This document shows positions 5,703-12,517 of a stretch of DNA of 12,517 nucleotides, piece by piece. The stretch is taken from NCBI RefSeq assembly GCF_002455975.1, contig NZ_DKLM01000064.1:1-12517 (forward strand). Direction: 5' to 3'. The translations under genes were made by a program, and so were the position numbers. The DNA comes from Clostridium sp. UBA6640 (GTDB lineage Bacteria; Bacillota; Clostridia; Clostridiales; Clostridiaceae). The first letter of the stretch is position 1, and each line of letters begins with the position of its first letter. The notes under the pieces were generated by a model, which did no database searches, was not told the DNA's origin, and saw only the letters and a list, made by a program, of their open reading frames with translations.

Positions 5703-6515
5703 ATGAATATATTTATAAATAGTACACTAAGTCCAGTTGCTCTTGCAGCAATAGGTACAGGAGTTACTTTCTTAGCAACAGCCTTAGGTGCTGCAATGGT
5801 ATTTCTCTTTAGAGGAGAAATAAAGCCAAGTCTGCAACGTATATTTTTAGGCTTTGCAGCAGGGGTAATGATAGCAGCATCAGTATGGTCTCTTATTATT
5901 CCTTCTATAGAAATGGCAGAAGAACAAGGAATGATTGGTTGGATACCAGCTGCAGGAGGTTTTGTTATCGGCGGATTATTTTTACTTTTACTTGATAATT
6001 TATTACCGCATCTTCACTTAGATAGCGATTATCCAGAGGGACTTCCGTCATCTTTAAAACGTACCACAATGCTTGTATTTGCAGTAACTCTGCACAATAT
6101 TCCAGAGGGGTTAGCTGTTGGGCTTGCTTTTGGACTTGCAGGAAGTGGACATTCTACAGTTAGCATTGCATCAGCATCAGCTCTTGCAATTGGAATGGCA
6201 CTGCAAAACTTCCCAGAAGGAGCGGCTATATCATTGCCACTTAAAAAAGAAGGATTATCAAATACAAAAGCTTTTATATATGGAGCACTGTCAGGCATAG
6301 TTGAACCCATAGCTGGAATTGTTGGGGTATTGTTAGTTGGTTCAATTCAAGGGATTATGCCTTGGCTTTTATCCTTTGCAGCAGGTGCTATGATATATGT
6401 GGTAGTGGAGGAATTAATACCTGAAGCTCACCTAGGAGAGCATTCACATTCAGGAACTATAGGAGTAATGGCTGGCTTTCTTATTATGATGGTTCTTGAT
6501 GTAGCGTTGGGATAG
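5703..6515 (+). CDS. ZIP family metal transporter (GufA-type)
   Basis: This 270-residue inner-membrane protein imports divalent metal, with iron, zinc or manganese as candidates. It has about eight membrane segments. The binuclear metal centre motifs are clear: HNIPEG at residues 131-136 in the fourth segment and QNFPEG at 168-173 in the fifth, with VEPIAG at 200-205 and EELIPEAH at 236-243 adding likely ligands. A histidine-bearing stretch, LPHLHLD (101-107), lies in the cytoplasmic loop where ZIP proteins usually have a histidine-rich sequence. The start is ATG 5703, seven bases after GGAGGT (5690-5695); the in-frame TTG at 5688 overlaps that site. The gene is alone between terminators. The Fur box at its promoter suggests expression under iron shortage, pointing to ferrous iron as a physiological substrate, although ZIP selectivity cannot be read from sequence. 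Confidence 0.93.
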   Translation: MNIFINSTLSPVALAAIGTGVTFLATALGAAMVFLFRGEIKPSLQRIFLGFAAGVMIAASVWSLIIPSIEMAEEQGMIGWIPAAGGFVIGGLFLLLLDNLLPHLHLDSDYPEGLPSSLKRTTMLVFAVTLHNIPEGLAVGLAFGLAGSGHSTVSIASASALAIGMALQNFPEGAAISLPLKKEGLSNTKAFIYGALSGIVEPIAGIVGVLLVGSIQGIMPWLLSFAAGAMIYVVVEELIPEAHLGEHSHSGTIGVMAGFLIMMVLDVALG

Positions 6516-6524
6516 ATAGTCTTT

Positions 6525-6767
6525 TTATAGATAAAAAATAACAGCCTTGATGACTTTTCTGTGCATCAAGGCTGTTATTAATTGAATCTCTACTTTTAAA
6601 GGTATGACTTCATATGCTGGATATTCTTGAATAGATACATCTGCTAAATTTTTCGCTGAAACATTGATGAAAGAACACAGCAAAACAATTAATACTAGTG
6701 TAGTTAATGAAATTATTTTTTTAACAAACCCTTTTTGACTATAATAGCTTTCCTCCCTTAATACCAT
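6525..6767 (-). CDS. Doubtful small ORF with a signal-peptide-like N terminus
   Basis: This 80-codon frame has lysines at 16-17 (FVKK), a hydrophobic run at 18-34 (IISLTTLVLIVLLCSF), and VSA at 36-38 ahead of KN, the shape of a signal peptide with a cleavage site. The remainder is unrecognised, and the last 18 or so codons lie inside the terminator hairpin at 6537-6579, so the C terminus is probably not a conserved sequence. The ATG at 6765-6767 has no ribosome binding site. A strong AAGGGAGGAA lies 7-16 bases inside the frame, but no usable start codon follows it in frame. Next to a run of seven A residues, a one-base change would bring a more typical MVKKGLLKK-like start into register if the ATA were a start. 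It may be a decayed secreted peptide gene. Confidence 0.3.
   Translation of the reverse strand: MVLREESYYSQKGFVKKIISLTTLVLIVLLCSFINVSAKNLADVSIQEYPAYEVIPLKVEIQLITALMHRKVIKAVIFYL
6531..6579. terminator. Terminator hairpin after the ZIP gene, probably bidirectional
   Basis: A perfect 16-bp stem (6537-6552 with 6564-6579) surrounds an 11-base loop. On the plus strand only a weak T-containing tail follows; on the minus strand the stem runs into a T-rich tract (complement of 6531-6538), so it could end transcripts from both sides. Confidence 0.85.
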
Positions 6768-7185
6768 TAAATTAAATTCACTAGATAAAATTTATTGCTA
6801 TTAATTCCATAGCATTCCCCTTTAGATAATACATAAAGTACGTATTTCATATTTGTTAGCACCTGTTTCTGATGTTTTACAATATTATAAATAAATAGTA
6901 AAGTGTAATATTTTAGCAGGTATTTTTAATCTATAAGAAATATCTATATATCAACTTTCAGATAAATAAATCATATAAATGTTGAAATATAAGAGGTTTC
7001 AAACTTTTAAAATGTTTTAATATGCATAAACGCTATATATATATATAATGCAATATAAGAAAAGATATACTATTTCACCATAATGTTACAAATTTTTCTT
7101 TTAAATTGATGTTATAATTTATATATAAGTAATTATGGCATATAGCTTAAGGTTAAGAGGGAATATATGAAATAGAGGTGGGTTA
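6768..7185. other. AT-rich intergenic region before lipA
   Basis: About 420 bases without a convincing gene. On the minus strand, AAGGGGA precedes a nine-codon frame at 6781-6810 (MELIAINFI), which may be a leader peptide or chance. An alternating TA tract lies at about 7034-7049. A TATAAT at 7113-7118 could serve lipA, although no good -35 box sits at the right distance. Partly complementary segments around 6861-6921 suggest a weak hairpin. I see no known riboswitch. Confidence 0.35.
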
Positions 7186-8052
7186 ATGACATATTTAAGA
7201 AAGCCAGAATGGTTAAAGGTAAAATTACAAAGTGGTAGAAATATCAATAAGGTTAGTTCTTTGCTAAGCCAGTATAAGTTAAATACAGTTTGTGAAGAAG
7301 CAGGATGCCCTAATCATGGAGAATGTTATAATAAATGTACAGCGGCATTTATGATTTTGGGTAAAAATTGTACTAGAAATTGTAAGTTTTGTAAGGTTAC
7401 AAAAGATGCCCCAGAAAAAGTTGATCTAATGGAGCCATATAATTTAGCACAAACTGTAAGGGAAATGAACCTAAAACATGTAGTAATTACTTCAGTTACA
7501 AGGGATGATTTACTTGATGGTGGAGCTAATCATTTCGCAAAGACTGTAAAAGAAATTAAAAAGCTAGATAGAAAAGTTACAACAGAGGTGTTAATACCTG
7601 ATTTTAAAGGCGACATTGAGGCATTGAAAACAGTAGTGAATTCTAATCCTGAAATAATTAATCATAATATTGAAACTGTAAAAAATCTGTATAATAAAGT
7701 TCGCCCTATGGCAATTTATAAAAGATCTCTAGAGCTTTTACAAAACGTAAAAATGCTTAATCCAAATATTTTAACCAAATCTGGATTTATGGTAGGATTA
7801 GGTGAAAGTGAAGAAGAAGTTATAGAGCTAATGAAGGATTTAAAGAAAGTAAACTGCGATATATTAACTATAGGACAGTATTTAATGCCGTCAAAAGAAC
7901 ATATAAATGTTGTAGAATATATTCATCCTAATACTTTTAAAAAGTATGAAACTATCGGTAAAGATTTAGGCTTCAAATTTGTAGCTAGTGGACCATTAGT
8001 AAGAAGTTCCTACTATGCAGCAGAAGTTTTTGAAAGCCTATTAAAAGCTTAG
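7186..8052 (+). CDS. lipA: Lipoyl synthase (radical SAM)
   Basis: LipA inserts two sulfur atoms into the octanoyl group on lipoyl carrier domains, such as the glycine cleavage H protein or 2-oxoacid dehydrogenase E2. The 288-residue protein has both cluster sites: CX4CX5C at C36, C41 and C47 (auxiliary cluster, sacrificed as sulfur donor) and the radical SAM CX3CX2C at C62, C66 and C69. The C-terminal RSSY at 273-276 supplies the conserved serine ligand of the auxiliary cluster. TSVTRDDLLDGGA (102-114) is the family hallmark after the SAM cluster. The start ATG 7186 follows GAGGTG (7175-7180). It is a single-gene unit with a hairpin downstream. No octanoyltransferase (LipB/LipM), lipoate ligase or lipoylated-protein gene is in the window, so these must be elsewhere. 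Confidence 0.96.
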   Translation: MTYLRKPEWLKVKLQSGRNINKVSSLLSQYKLNTVCEEAGCPNHGECYNKCTAAFMILGKNCTRNCKFCKVTKDAPEKVDLMEPYNLAQTVREMNLKHVVITSVTRDDLLDGGANHFAKTVKEIKKLDRKVTTEVLIPDFKGDIEALKTVVNSNPEIINHNIETVKNLYNKVRPMAIYKRSLELLQNVKMLNPNILTKSGFMVGLGESEEEVIELMKDLKKVNCDILTIGQYLMPSKEHINVVEYIHPNTFKKYETIGKDLGFKFVASGPLVRSSYYAAEVFESLLKA

Positions 8053-8074
8053 AATATAAAATTATATTGTATTT

Positions 8075-8119
8075 AAATTGAAAGCCCAATGCTTACTTAT
8101 AGCACTGGGCTTTCAATTT
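8075..8119. terminator. Hairpin terminator between lipA and the amidase gene
   Basis: A perfect 14-bp stem (8075-8088 with 8106-8119) is extended inside by a short TGCT/AGCA helix. The tail after the stem is AT-rich but not a T run, so termination may rely on the T-rich 3' arm. Confidence 0.65.
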
Positions 8120-8211
8120 GATTAATACAAAATAAAGTTGTAAAAATAAAATTATACTTCATATATTGATAATCCTTTTATATGCATATATATAATTGAG
8201 GTGATAATATT

Positions 8212-9018
8212 ATGGCACTAATAAATAGTGGCGATATACTAACGATATCTGCAGGACATTGTACTAAAACAGACCTTGGTGCTGTAGGATATAGGATTGA
8301 AGCTGAATTAAATAAATCAATAACTGAGGAATTTGTTAAACTATGTAACAAATACAATTTAACAATATATGATGTAACACCATATGATGAAGATTTATCT
8401 GTAAATGATAGGCTAGTGCTAGAGGTAAATAGAGCCAATAATCATAAATCGAAACTTCATATATGTATGCATCATAATTCCTCTGATGGAAATGGCTATG
8501 GTACAGAGGTATATGTGTTTTCTAATTCTGGACTAGCTTCAAGCTCTGCTAAAGCAGTAGCCGATGCCATATCAAGTCTAGGGTTTAGAAATAGGGGAGT
8601 AAAGGAAAATGAAAGCTTATATGTACCTAGAGAAACTAATATGGCTTGCGTATTACCAGAAATCGCATTTGTAGATAATAAAAATGATATGAATTTATGG
8701 CAGAAACTTGGACCATATACCATAGCTAAAAGTATCTTTAAAGCTTTAACTAATATTGATGATAATAATAAAGAACCTATTCCAACTATACCTGTAAAAA
8801 ATATTGGAGATAATGATTATTCTATTAAAGATAAAATAGCACAAATCACTGTCGATATTTTAAATGTACGAAGTGGACCTGGTATAAATTATTCAGTAAT
8901 TGGACAATTAAAGAAGAATGATAAAGTTAAATTATATAAAAAATCTAATGGTTGGTATTCTATATATTATGGTAACAGTGGAGGATATATAAATATTAGC
9001 TATGCAAAAATTTTATAA
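8212..9018 (+). CDS. N-acetylmuramoyl-L-alanine amidase with C-terminal SH3 domain
   Basis: This 268-residue enzyme should cut the amide bond between muramic acid and the stem peptide of peptidoglycan. Residues 9-180 form an Amidase_3 zinc domain: AGH with H16, GYRIEAELN with E30, CMHHNSSDG with H87 as the third ligand, and PEIAFVDN with E150 as the probable catalytic acid. A proline-containing linker (about 186-200) leads to a bacterial SH3 domain at 210-268 with DILNVRSGPGINYSVIGQL and WYSIYYG, expected to bind the wall. There is no signal peptide: the N terminus is MALINSGDILTISAGH. That is typical of phage endolysins or of lysins released by mother-cell lysis in sporulation. No holin or phage gene is nearby, so it may be a domesticated lysin. 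The start ATG 8212 follows GAGGTGAT (8198-8205). Confidence 0.92.
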   Translation: MALINSGDILTISAGHCTKTDLGAVGYRIEAELNKSITEEFVKLCNKYNLTIYDVTPYDEDLSVNDRLVLEVNRANNHKSKLHICMHHNSSDGNGYGTEVYVFSNSGLASSSAKAVADAISSLGFRNRGVKENESLYVPRETNMACVLPEIAFVDNKNDMNLWQKLGPYTIAKSIFKALTNIDDNNKEPIPTIPVKNIGDNDYSIKDKIAQITVDILNVRSGPGINYSVIGQLKKNDKVKLYKKSNGWYSIYYGNSGGYINISYAKIL

Positions 9019-9065
9019 ACCTAATATATAATTGAATTTACGATTTGATTATTATTAGATATATG

Positions 9066-9093
9066 TTGCAAAAATATTAAATATTGTTATAAT
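9066..9093 (+). promoter_or_regulatory. Predicted promoter of the thiamine operon
   Basis: TTGCAA (9066-9071) and a perfect TATAAT (9088-9093) are 16 bases apart. Transcription would start near 9100, just ahead of the TPP riboswitch. Confidence 0.7.
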
Positions 9094-9115
9094 GAAATTA
9101 AAGAATTAAATAACC

Positions 9116-9207
9116 TTATTGCTAGGGGTGCCTTATGGCTGAGAGGGCAGATTTTGCCTAACCCTTGAACCTGATGTGGTTAATACCACCGTAGGGAAGC
9201 AGAATAA
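9116..9207 (+). ncRNA. TPP riboswitch (THI element) controlling the thiamine operon
   Basis: The conserved THI-box landmarks occur in order: GGGGTGCC (9125-9132), GGCTGAGA (9137-9144), ACCCTTGAACCTGAT (9161-9175), GGTTAATACCACCG (9178-9191) and TAGGGAAGC (9192-9200). An outer P1 helix pairs 9116-9123 with 9198-9207 around a two-base bulge. Binding of thiamine pyrophosphate should favour the downstream terminator at 9229-9255 and shut off the two genes. The aptamer looks complete; a clear antiterminator pairing is not obvious by eye, beyond a partial match of GGGAAGC with GCTTGCC. Confidence 0.96.
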
Positions 9208-9228
9208 ATGCACTTTTATATGTATTTT

Positions 9229-9258
9229 AAGCTTGCCTTTGGCAAGCTTTTTTATTTT
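9229..9258 (+). terminator. Riboswitch expression-platform terminator
   Basis: AAGCTTGCC (9229-9237) and GGCAAGCTT (9241-9249) form a perfect 9-bp stem with a three-base loop, then a T-rich tail. It lies between the aptamer and the first thiamine gene, so it is the likely off-state terminator under high TPP. Confidence 0.88.
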
Positions 9259-9303
9259 GGATAAAATTGTTTTTTTAATTTATTTTTGGGAGGTGGAGAT
9301 GTT

Positions 9304-10368
9304 TTGTCTATATATAGAATTATTGATGCAAATATAAATAGAGTTTCTGAGGGAATTAGAGTATTAGAGGATCTATGTAGATTCTACTATAATGATGAAA
9401 TAAAAACCAAAGAACTTAGAGAATTAAGACATGATGTAAGAAAAACTTTTGACAGTGATGAACTTATAGATTATAGAGATTCAATAAATGATATTGGCGC
9501 TGCTATATCTTTAAAAACCACTGTAGATAAAAAAGAAACTATTGAAGCATTAATAAAATCTAATTTTAAAAGAATACAAGAAGGACTAAGAACTATTGAG
9601 GAATTGTTAAAAGTATTAGGGTACTATGAATATGGTAAAAAGTATGAAACTTTAAGGTTTAAATCCTATTACCTTGAAAAAACTTATCCAAATAGAAGGT
9701 TTTATTTTAAAGACAGTATTTATGCTATTTTAGGAGAAGATTTTTCTAATGGTAAAGATAATATTCAATTAACTAAAGAGCTTATTGAAAATGGTATTAA
9801 AATAATTCAATATAGAGAAAAAAATAAAGATAAAATTTATAAATTAAACCAATGCAAAATTATTAGAGAATTAACAAAAAAACATGATGTAACTTTTATT
9901 ATTAATGATGACATTGATATCGCAGTAGCGGTACAAGCTGATGGAATACATATAGGACAAAAAGATATGGATCCGCTAGAAGCAAAAAAAATTGCACCTA
10001 ATATGACAATTGGGCTTTCAACTAGTAATAAAGATCAAGCTCTTTTAGCTTTAGAGAAAAAAGTTGATTATATAGGTGTAGGTCCCATATTTAATACTGA
10101 AACCAAAAAAGATGTGGAATATTCGGAAGGATTAGAATATTTAAAATGGGTATCTAAAAATATAAAGTTACCTTTTGTTGCAATAGGCGGAATAAAAGAA
10201 GAAAATTTAATGGATGTAATAAATAGTGGTGGAAACTGTTTTGCTATGATTTCTGAACTTGTTAGCACAGAAAGTATGAAGACTAAGGTTAATAATATTA
10301 GAAAAATAATAAATGAGATAAATGAGGAGGATAACTATGAATTACACAACTCAAATGGATGCTGCTAA
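9304..10368 (+). CDS. thiE: ThiD2-ThiE fusion: HMP-P kinase domain and thiamine phosphate synthase
   Basis: This 354-residue protein has two enzyme domains. Residues 1-130 match ThiD2, a non-canonical HMP-phosphate kinase unrelated to ThiD: IYRIIDANINRVSEGIRVLE at 3-22, RELRHDVRK near 39-47, and the second EGLRTIEELLK half near 93-103. Residues 137-345 form a ThiE TIM barrel that joins HMP-PP to thiazole phosphate: IQYREK at 168-173, INDD at 200-203, HIGQKDM at 216-222, GVGPIF at 258-263, TKKD at 267-270 and AIGGI at 293-297. I choose TTG 9304, after GGAGGTGG (9289-9296); TTG 9286 overlaps that site and ATG 9299 is out of frame. The gene follows the TPP riboswitch, and its last 32 bases overlap thiC. 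Its extreme C terminus (YELHNSNGCC) is the overlap read in this frame. Confidence 0.9.
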   Translation: MSIYRIIDANINRVSEGIRVLEDLCRFYYNDEIKTKELRELRHDVRKTFDSDELIDYRDSINDIGAAISLKTTVDKKETIEALIKSNFKRIQEGLRTIEELLKVLGYYEYGKKYETLRFKSYYLEKTYPNRRFYFKDSIYAILGEDFSNGKDNIQLTKELIENGIKIIQYREKNKDKIYKLNQCKIIRELTKKHDVTFIINDDIDIAVAVQADGIHIGQKDMDPLEAKKIAPNMTIGLSTSNKDQALLALEKKVDYIGVGPIFNTETKKDVEYSEGLEYLKWVSKNIKLPFVAIGGIKEENLMDVINSGGNCFAMISELVSTESMKTKVNNIRKIINEINEEDNYELHNSNGCC

Positions 10369-11650
10369 AAAGCATATTATAACAGAGGAAATGAAGATTA
10401 TTGCAGAAAAGGAAAACATAGATATAGAACAATTAAGAGCTTTAGTTGCAGAGGGTAAAATAGCAATACCTGCAAATAAAAATCATAAGAGCTTATCACC
10501 AGAAGGTGTTGGACAAGGTCTTAGAACGAAAATTAACGTAAATCTGGGTATATCAAAGGATTGTGCTAATATTGAAGCGGAACTTGAAAAAGTCAAAATG
10601 GCCTTAGAAATGAAGGCAGAAGCTATAATGGATTTAAGTAATTATGGTAAAACCTATGATTTTAGAAAAAAATTAATAGATATATCACCTGCAATGATTG
10701 GTACTGTTCCAATGTATGATGTAGTGGGATTTTATGATAAAGAGCTTAAAGATATAACTGTAGATGAGTTTTTCGATGTAGTCGAAAAACATGCTATGGA
10801 TGGAGTAGATTTTGTTACTATCCATGCGGGCTTAAATAGAGAGACTATAAATACTTTTAAACGAAATAAAAGACTTACTAATATAGTTTCAAGAGGTGGA
10901 TCATTACTATTTGCTTGGATGGAATTAAATAATAAGGAAAATCCATTTTATGAGCATTTTGATAGATTACTGGACATTTGTGAAAAATACGATCTAACAT
11001 TAAGTTTAGGTGATGCTTGCAGACCAGGCTCTATAAATGATGCTACTGATGCCTGCCAAATAAAAGAACTTATGATATTAGGAGAGCTTACTTTAAGAGC
11101 ATGGGAGAGAAATGTACAAGTTATAATTGAAGGACCAGGTCATATGGCTATTAACGAAATAGAAGCTAATATGTTACTTGAGAAGAAACTTTGCCATGGA
11201 GCACCTTTCTATGTATTAGGGCCATTAGTTACGGATATAGCACCAGGATATGATCACATTACAAGTGCTATTGGTGGGGCTATTGCGGCTACACATGGCG
11301 CAGACTTTTTATGCTATGTAACTCCAGCAGAGCATTTAAGACTTCCAAACTTAGAAGATATGAAAGAGGGGATAATTGCTTCTAAAATAGCTGCTCATGC
11401 TGCTGATATAGCTAAAAATGTAAAAGGTGCAAAAGATATAGATTATAAAATGAGCAAAGCAAGGCAAGCATTGGATTGGGAAGAAATGTTCAATCTAGCT
11501 ATTGATGAAGAAAAACCTAGAAGATATAGACGTGAATCCATGCCTGAACATGAAGATAGTTGCACTATGTGCGGTAAAATGTGCTCAATGAGAAACATGA
11601 ACAAAATTCTTCAAGGAAAAAATATAAATATTTTAAGAGAAGATGATTAA
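10337..11650 (+). CDS. thiC: Phosphomethylpyrimidine synthase
   Basis: ThiC is a radical SAM enzyme that rearranges aminoimidazole ribotide into HMP-P, the pyrimidine half of thiamine. The 437-residue protein lacks the long N-terminal extension of proteobacterial forms, as is usual in clostridia. Family motifs are present: MDGVDFVTIHAG, GDACRPGSINDATDACQ, EGPGHMAINEIEANM, and PLVTDIAPGYDHITSAIG. The C-terminal cluster cysteines are C409, C412 and C416, giving CX2CX3C (CTMCGKMC) where the textbook ThiC motif is CX2CX4C; the spacing was checked on the bases at 11561-11584. The start is ATG 10337, six bases after GAGGAGG (10324-10330); an ATG at 10322 overlaps that site. It overlaps the fusion gene by 32 bases, so translation is probably coupled, and both depend on the TPP riboswitch. 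Confidence 0.96.
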   Translation: MNYTTQMDAAKKHIITEEMKIIAEKENIDIEQLRALVAEGKIAIPANKNHKSLSPEGVGQGLRTKINVNLGISKDCANIEAELEKVKMALEMKAEAIMDLSNYGKTYDFRKKLIDISPAMIGTVPMYDVVGFYDKELKDITVDEFFDVVEKHAMDGVDFVTIHAGLNRETINTFKRNKRLTNIVSRGGSLLFAWMELNNKENPFYEHFDRLLDICEKYDLTLSLGDACRPGSINDATDACQIKELMILGELTLRAWERNVQVIIEGPGHMAINEIEANMLLEKKLCHGAPFYVLGPLVTDIAPGYDHITSAIGGAIAATHGADFLCYVTPAEHLRLPNLEDMKEGIIASKIAAHAADIAKNVKGAKDIDYKMSKARQALDWEEMFNLAIDEEKPRRYRRESMPEHEDSCTMCGKMCSMRNMNKILQGKNINILREDD

Positions 11651-11702
11651 AAAGATCATTTCAAAAGCTAATTTTGTAAAATCTAATAAAATATAAAATC
11701 AG

Positions 11703-11748
11703 AAGGTATATAATTTAGAAGAATAAATTTAAATTATATACCTTTTTT
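11703..11748 (+). terminator. Intrinsic terminator of the thiamine operon
   Basis: A perfect 14-bp A/T-rich stem (11703-11716 with 11731-11744) surrounds a 14-base loop and continues into six T residues (11743-11748). It closes the two-gene operon. Confidence 0.85.
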
Positions 11749-12015
11749 AATTTCACCTAATCTTATAGATTATAAAGAAAGGGTTAATTATCTTATTAAA
11801 GAGTGTGTAATAAAACTTTTTCCCTATATATATTTAGAATTAAATTTGCCATAATTAATAAAAAGGAAGGTTAATAGTAAATATGTTATAATATTTTAAA
11901 CTGTAATAAATTGATTTTATTACTTTATTTTAGAGAAAAGGTCATTATTTATTCTCTTTATTTTTATAAAAATCATGTAGTAAAATTAATTAATTAATTA
12001 TAACGAGGTATAGAA
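11749..12015. other. AT-rich intergenic region with a TATAAT box and small hairpin
   Basis: No gene is seen in these 267 bases. A perfect TATAAT lies at 11887-11892 but lacks a good -35 box. Just after it, GTAATAAA (11903-11910) and TTTATTAC (11916-11923) form an 8-bp hairpin followed by T-rich sequence, and a weaker 6-bp pair lies at 11932-11957. These could be attenuator-like elements or chance in such AT-rich DNA. Confidence 0.35.
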
Positions 12016-12517
12016 ATGAATAAACAAGCTAGAATTTCCGTTAGAAATTTAGTGGAATTCATATATAGATATGGAGATTTAACTAATGAGTATATAAGCC
12101 ATGGAAGGGCATTAGAAGGCACAAAAATACATCAGAAGGTTCAAAAACAATTGGATAAGGAATATGAAGATAACGACAATGCAAAGTTTGAAAAAGAAGT
12201 ATCTATAAAAGAAACTTTTAAAGTTAAAGATTTTGAATTAACTTTAGAAGGAAGAATTGATGGAATAATAATTTCCCAGGAAATTACAAATATATTAGAA
12301 ATAAAAAGTACTAAAAGACAGCTCTTTGATATAACTAATGAAAATCTACTACATAGTGCACAAGCTAAGCTCTATGGATATATGTACGCATTTACCAATG
12401 CCCTTAAAGACATCAATATAACTGTCATGTATGTTAATACAGAGAATTATGATATTAAAGAATTTACCACAAAGTATAGTTTTAATGACCTTGAAGAATT
12501 TTTTTATGAAACCGTAA
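12016..12517 (+). CDS. PD-(D/E)XK nuclease domain of a Rad3-type DNA helicase (partial)
   Basis: The frame is open to the window end, giving the first 167 residues. It starts at ATG 12016, six bases after GAGGT (12005-12009). The sequence has the order of a Cas4/RecB-like nuclease domain: SVRNLVEFIYRYGD, then RALEGTKIHQK with H39, GRIDGII with D82, LEIKST with E95 and K97, and HSAQAKLYGYMYA with Q116. In clostridia this domain commonly opens a large protein of 700 residues or more whose second part is a DinG/Rad3 (DEAD_2) helicase, probably used in DNA repair. The helicase motifs are outside the window, so the full architecture is an inference from family resemblance; a stand-alone nuclease is the alternative. 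Confidence 0.75.
   Translation, partial: MNKQARISVRNLVEFIYRYGDLTNEYISHGRALEGTKIHQKVQKQLDKEYEDNDNAKFEKEVSIKETFKVKDFELTLEGRIDGIIISQEITNILEIKSTKRQLFDITNENLLHSAQAKLYGYMYAFTNALKDINITVMYVNTENYDIKEFTTKYSFNDLEEFFYETV

Noticed and set aside
7034..7049. Alternating TA tract as a possible regulatory repeat
   Set aside because: Such short TA runs are expected in intergenic DNA this rich in A and T, and nothing ties it to a function.

Overview
The window looks like a chromosomal stretch from a low-GC clostridial Firmicute (Clostridium sensu lato). Intergenic DNA is very AT-rich, ribosome binding sites are strong GGAGG types, some genes start with TTG, and the gene families (ThiD2-ThiE fusion, short ThiC, GufA-type ZIP, iron-sulfur flavoprotein, nuclease-Rad3 helicase) fit that group. 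Species cannot be named from sequence alone.

Positions 1 to about 3060 are visibly different. Hand-counted 60-base samples give about 55% GC at 121-180 and about 27% at 10021-10080. This part holds a truncated SprT-like gene of a kind found in conjugative elements, a two-way hairpin terminator, and a compact operon. The operon encodes a YtrA-type GntR repressor, an ABC ATPase, an ABC-2 permease and a zinc-ribbon gene broken by an in-frame stop. A palindrome over the promoter suggests autoregulation. I read the region as the decayed edge of an integrated mobile element. It is followed by a C-terminal remnant of what looks like an IS91-family transposase (3060-3284) and about 500 bp of gene-poor, possibly decayed DNA.

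From about 3700 onward the sequence looks like ordinary clostridial chromosome made of short transcription units separated by clear hairpins. These are a GNAT acetyltransferase; an iron-sulfur flavoprotein; a ZIP metal transporter with a near-perfect Fur box at its predicted transcription start; a doubtful small secreted-peptide ORF on the minus strand; lipoyl synthase lipA standing alone; and a leaderless N-acetylmuramoyl-L-alanine amidase with an SH3 domain.

Positions 9066-11748 form a thiamine unit: promoter, TPP riboswitch, intrinsic terminator, a ThiD2-ThiE fusion gene and thiC, then a terminator. ThiC makes HMP-P, the ThiD2 domain is expected to phosphorylate it to HMP-PP, and ThiE joins that to the thiazole phosphate, so two genes cover three steps. 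The window ends inside a gene for a PD-(D/E)XK nuclease / Rad3-type helicase, of which only the N-terminal nuclease domain is present.

I did not find a clearly new defence or mobile system. The most rewarding points are the stop-interrupted zinc-ribbon gene in the YtrA-type operon, the Fur-ZIP arrangement, the riboswitch-controlled ThiD2-ThiE/ThiC pair with its short ThiC cluster motif, and the mobile-element junction.
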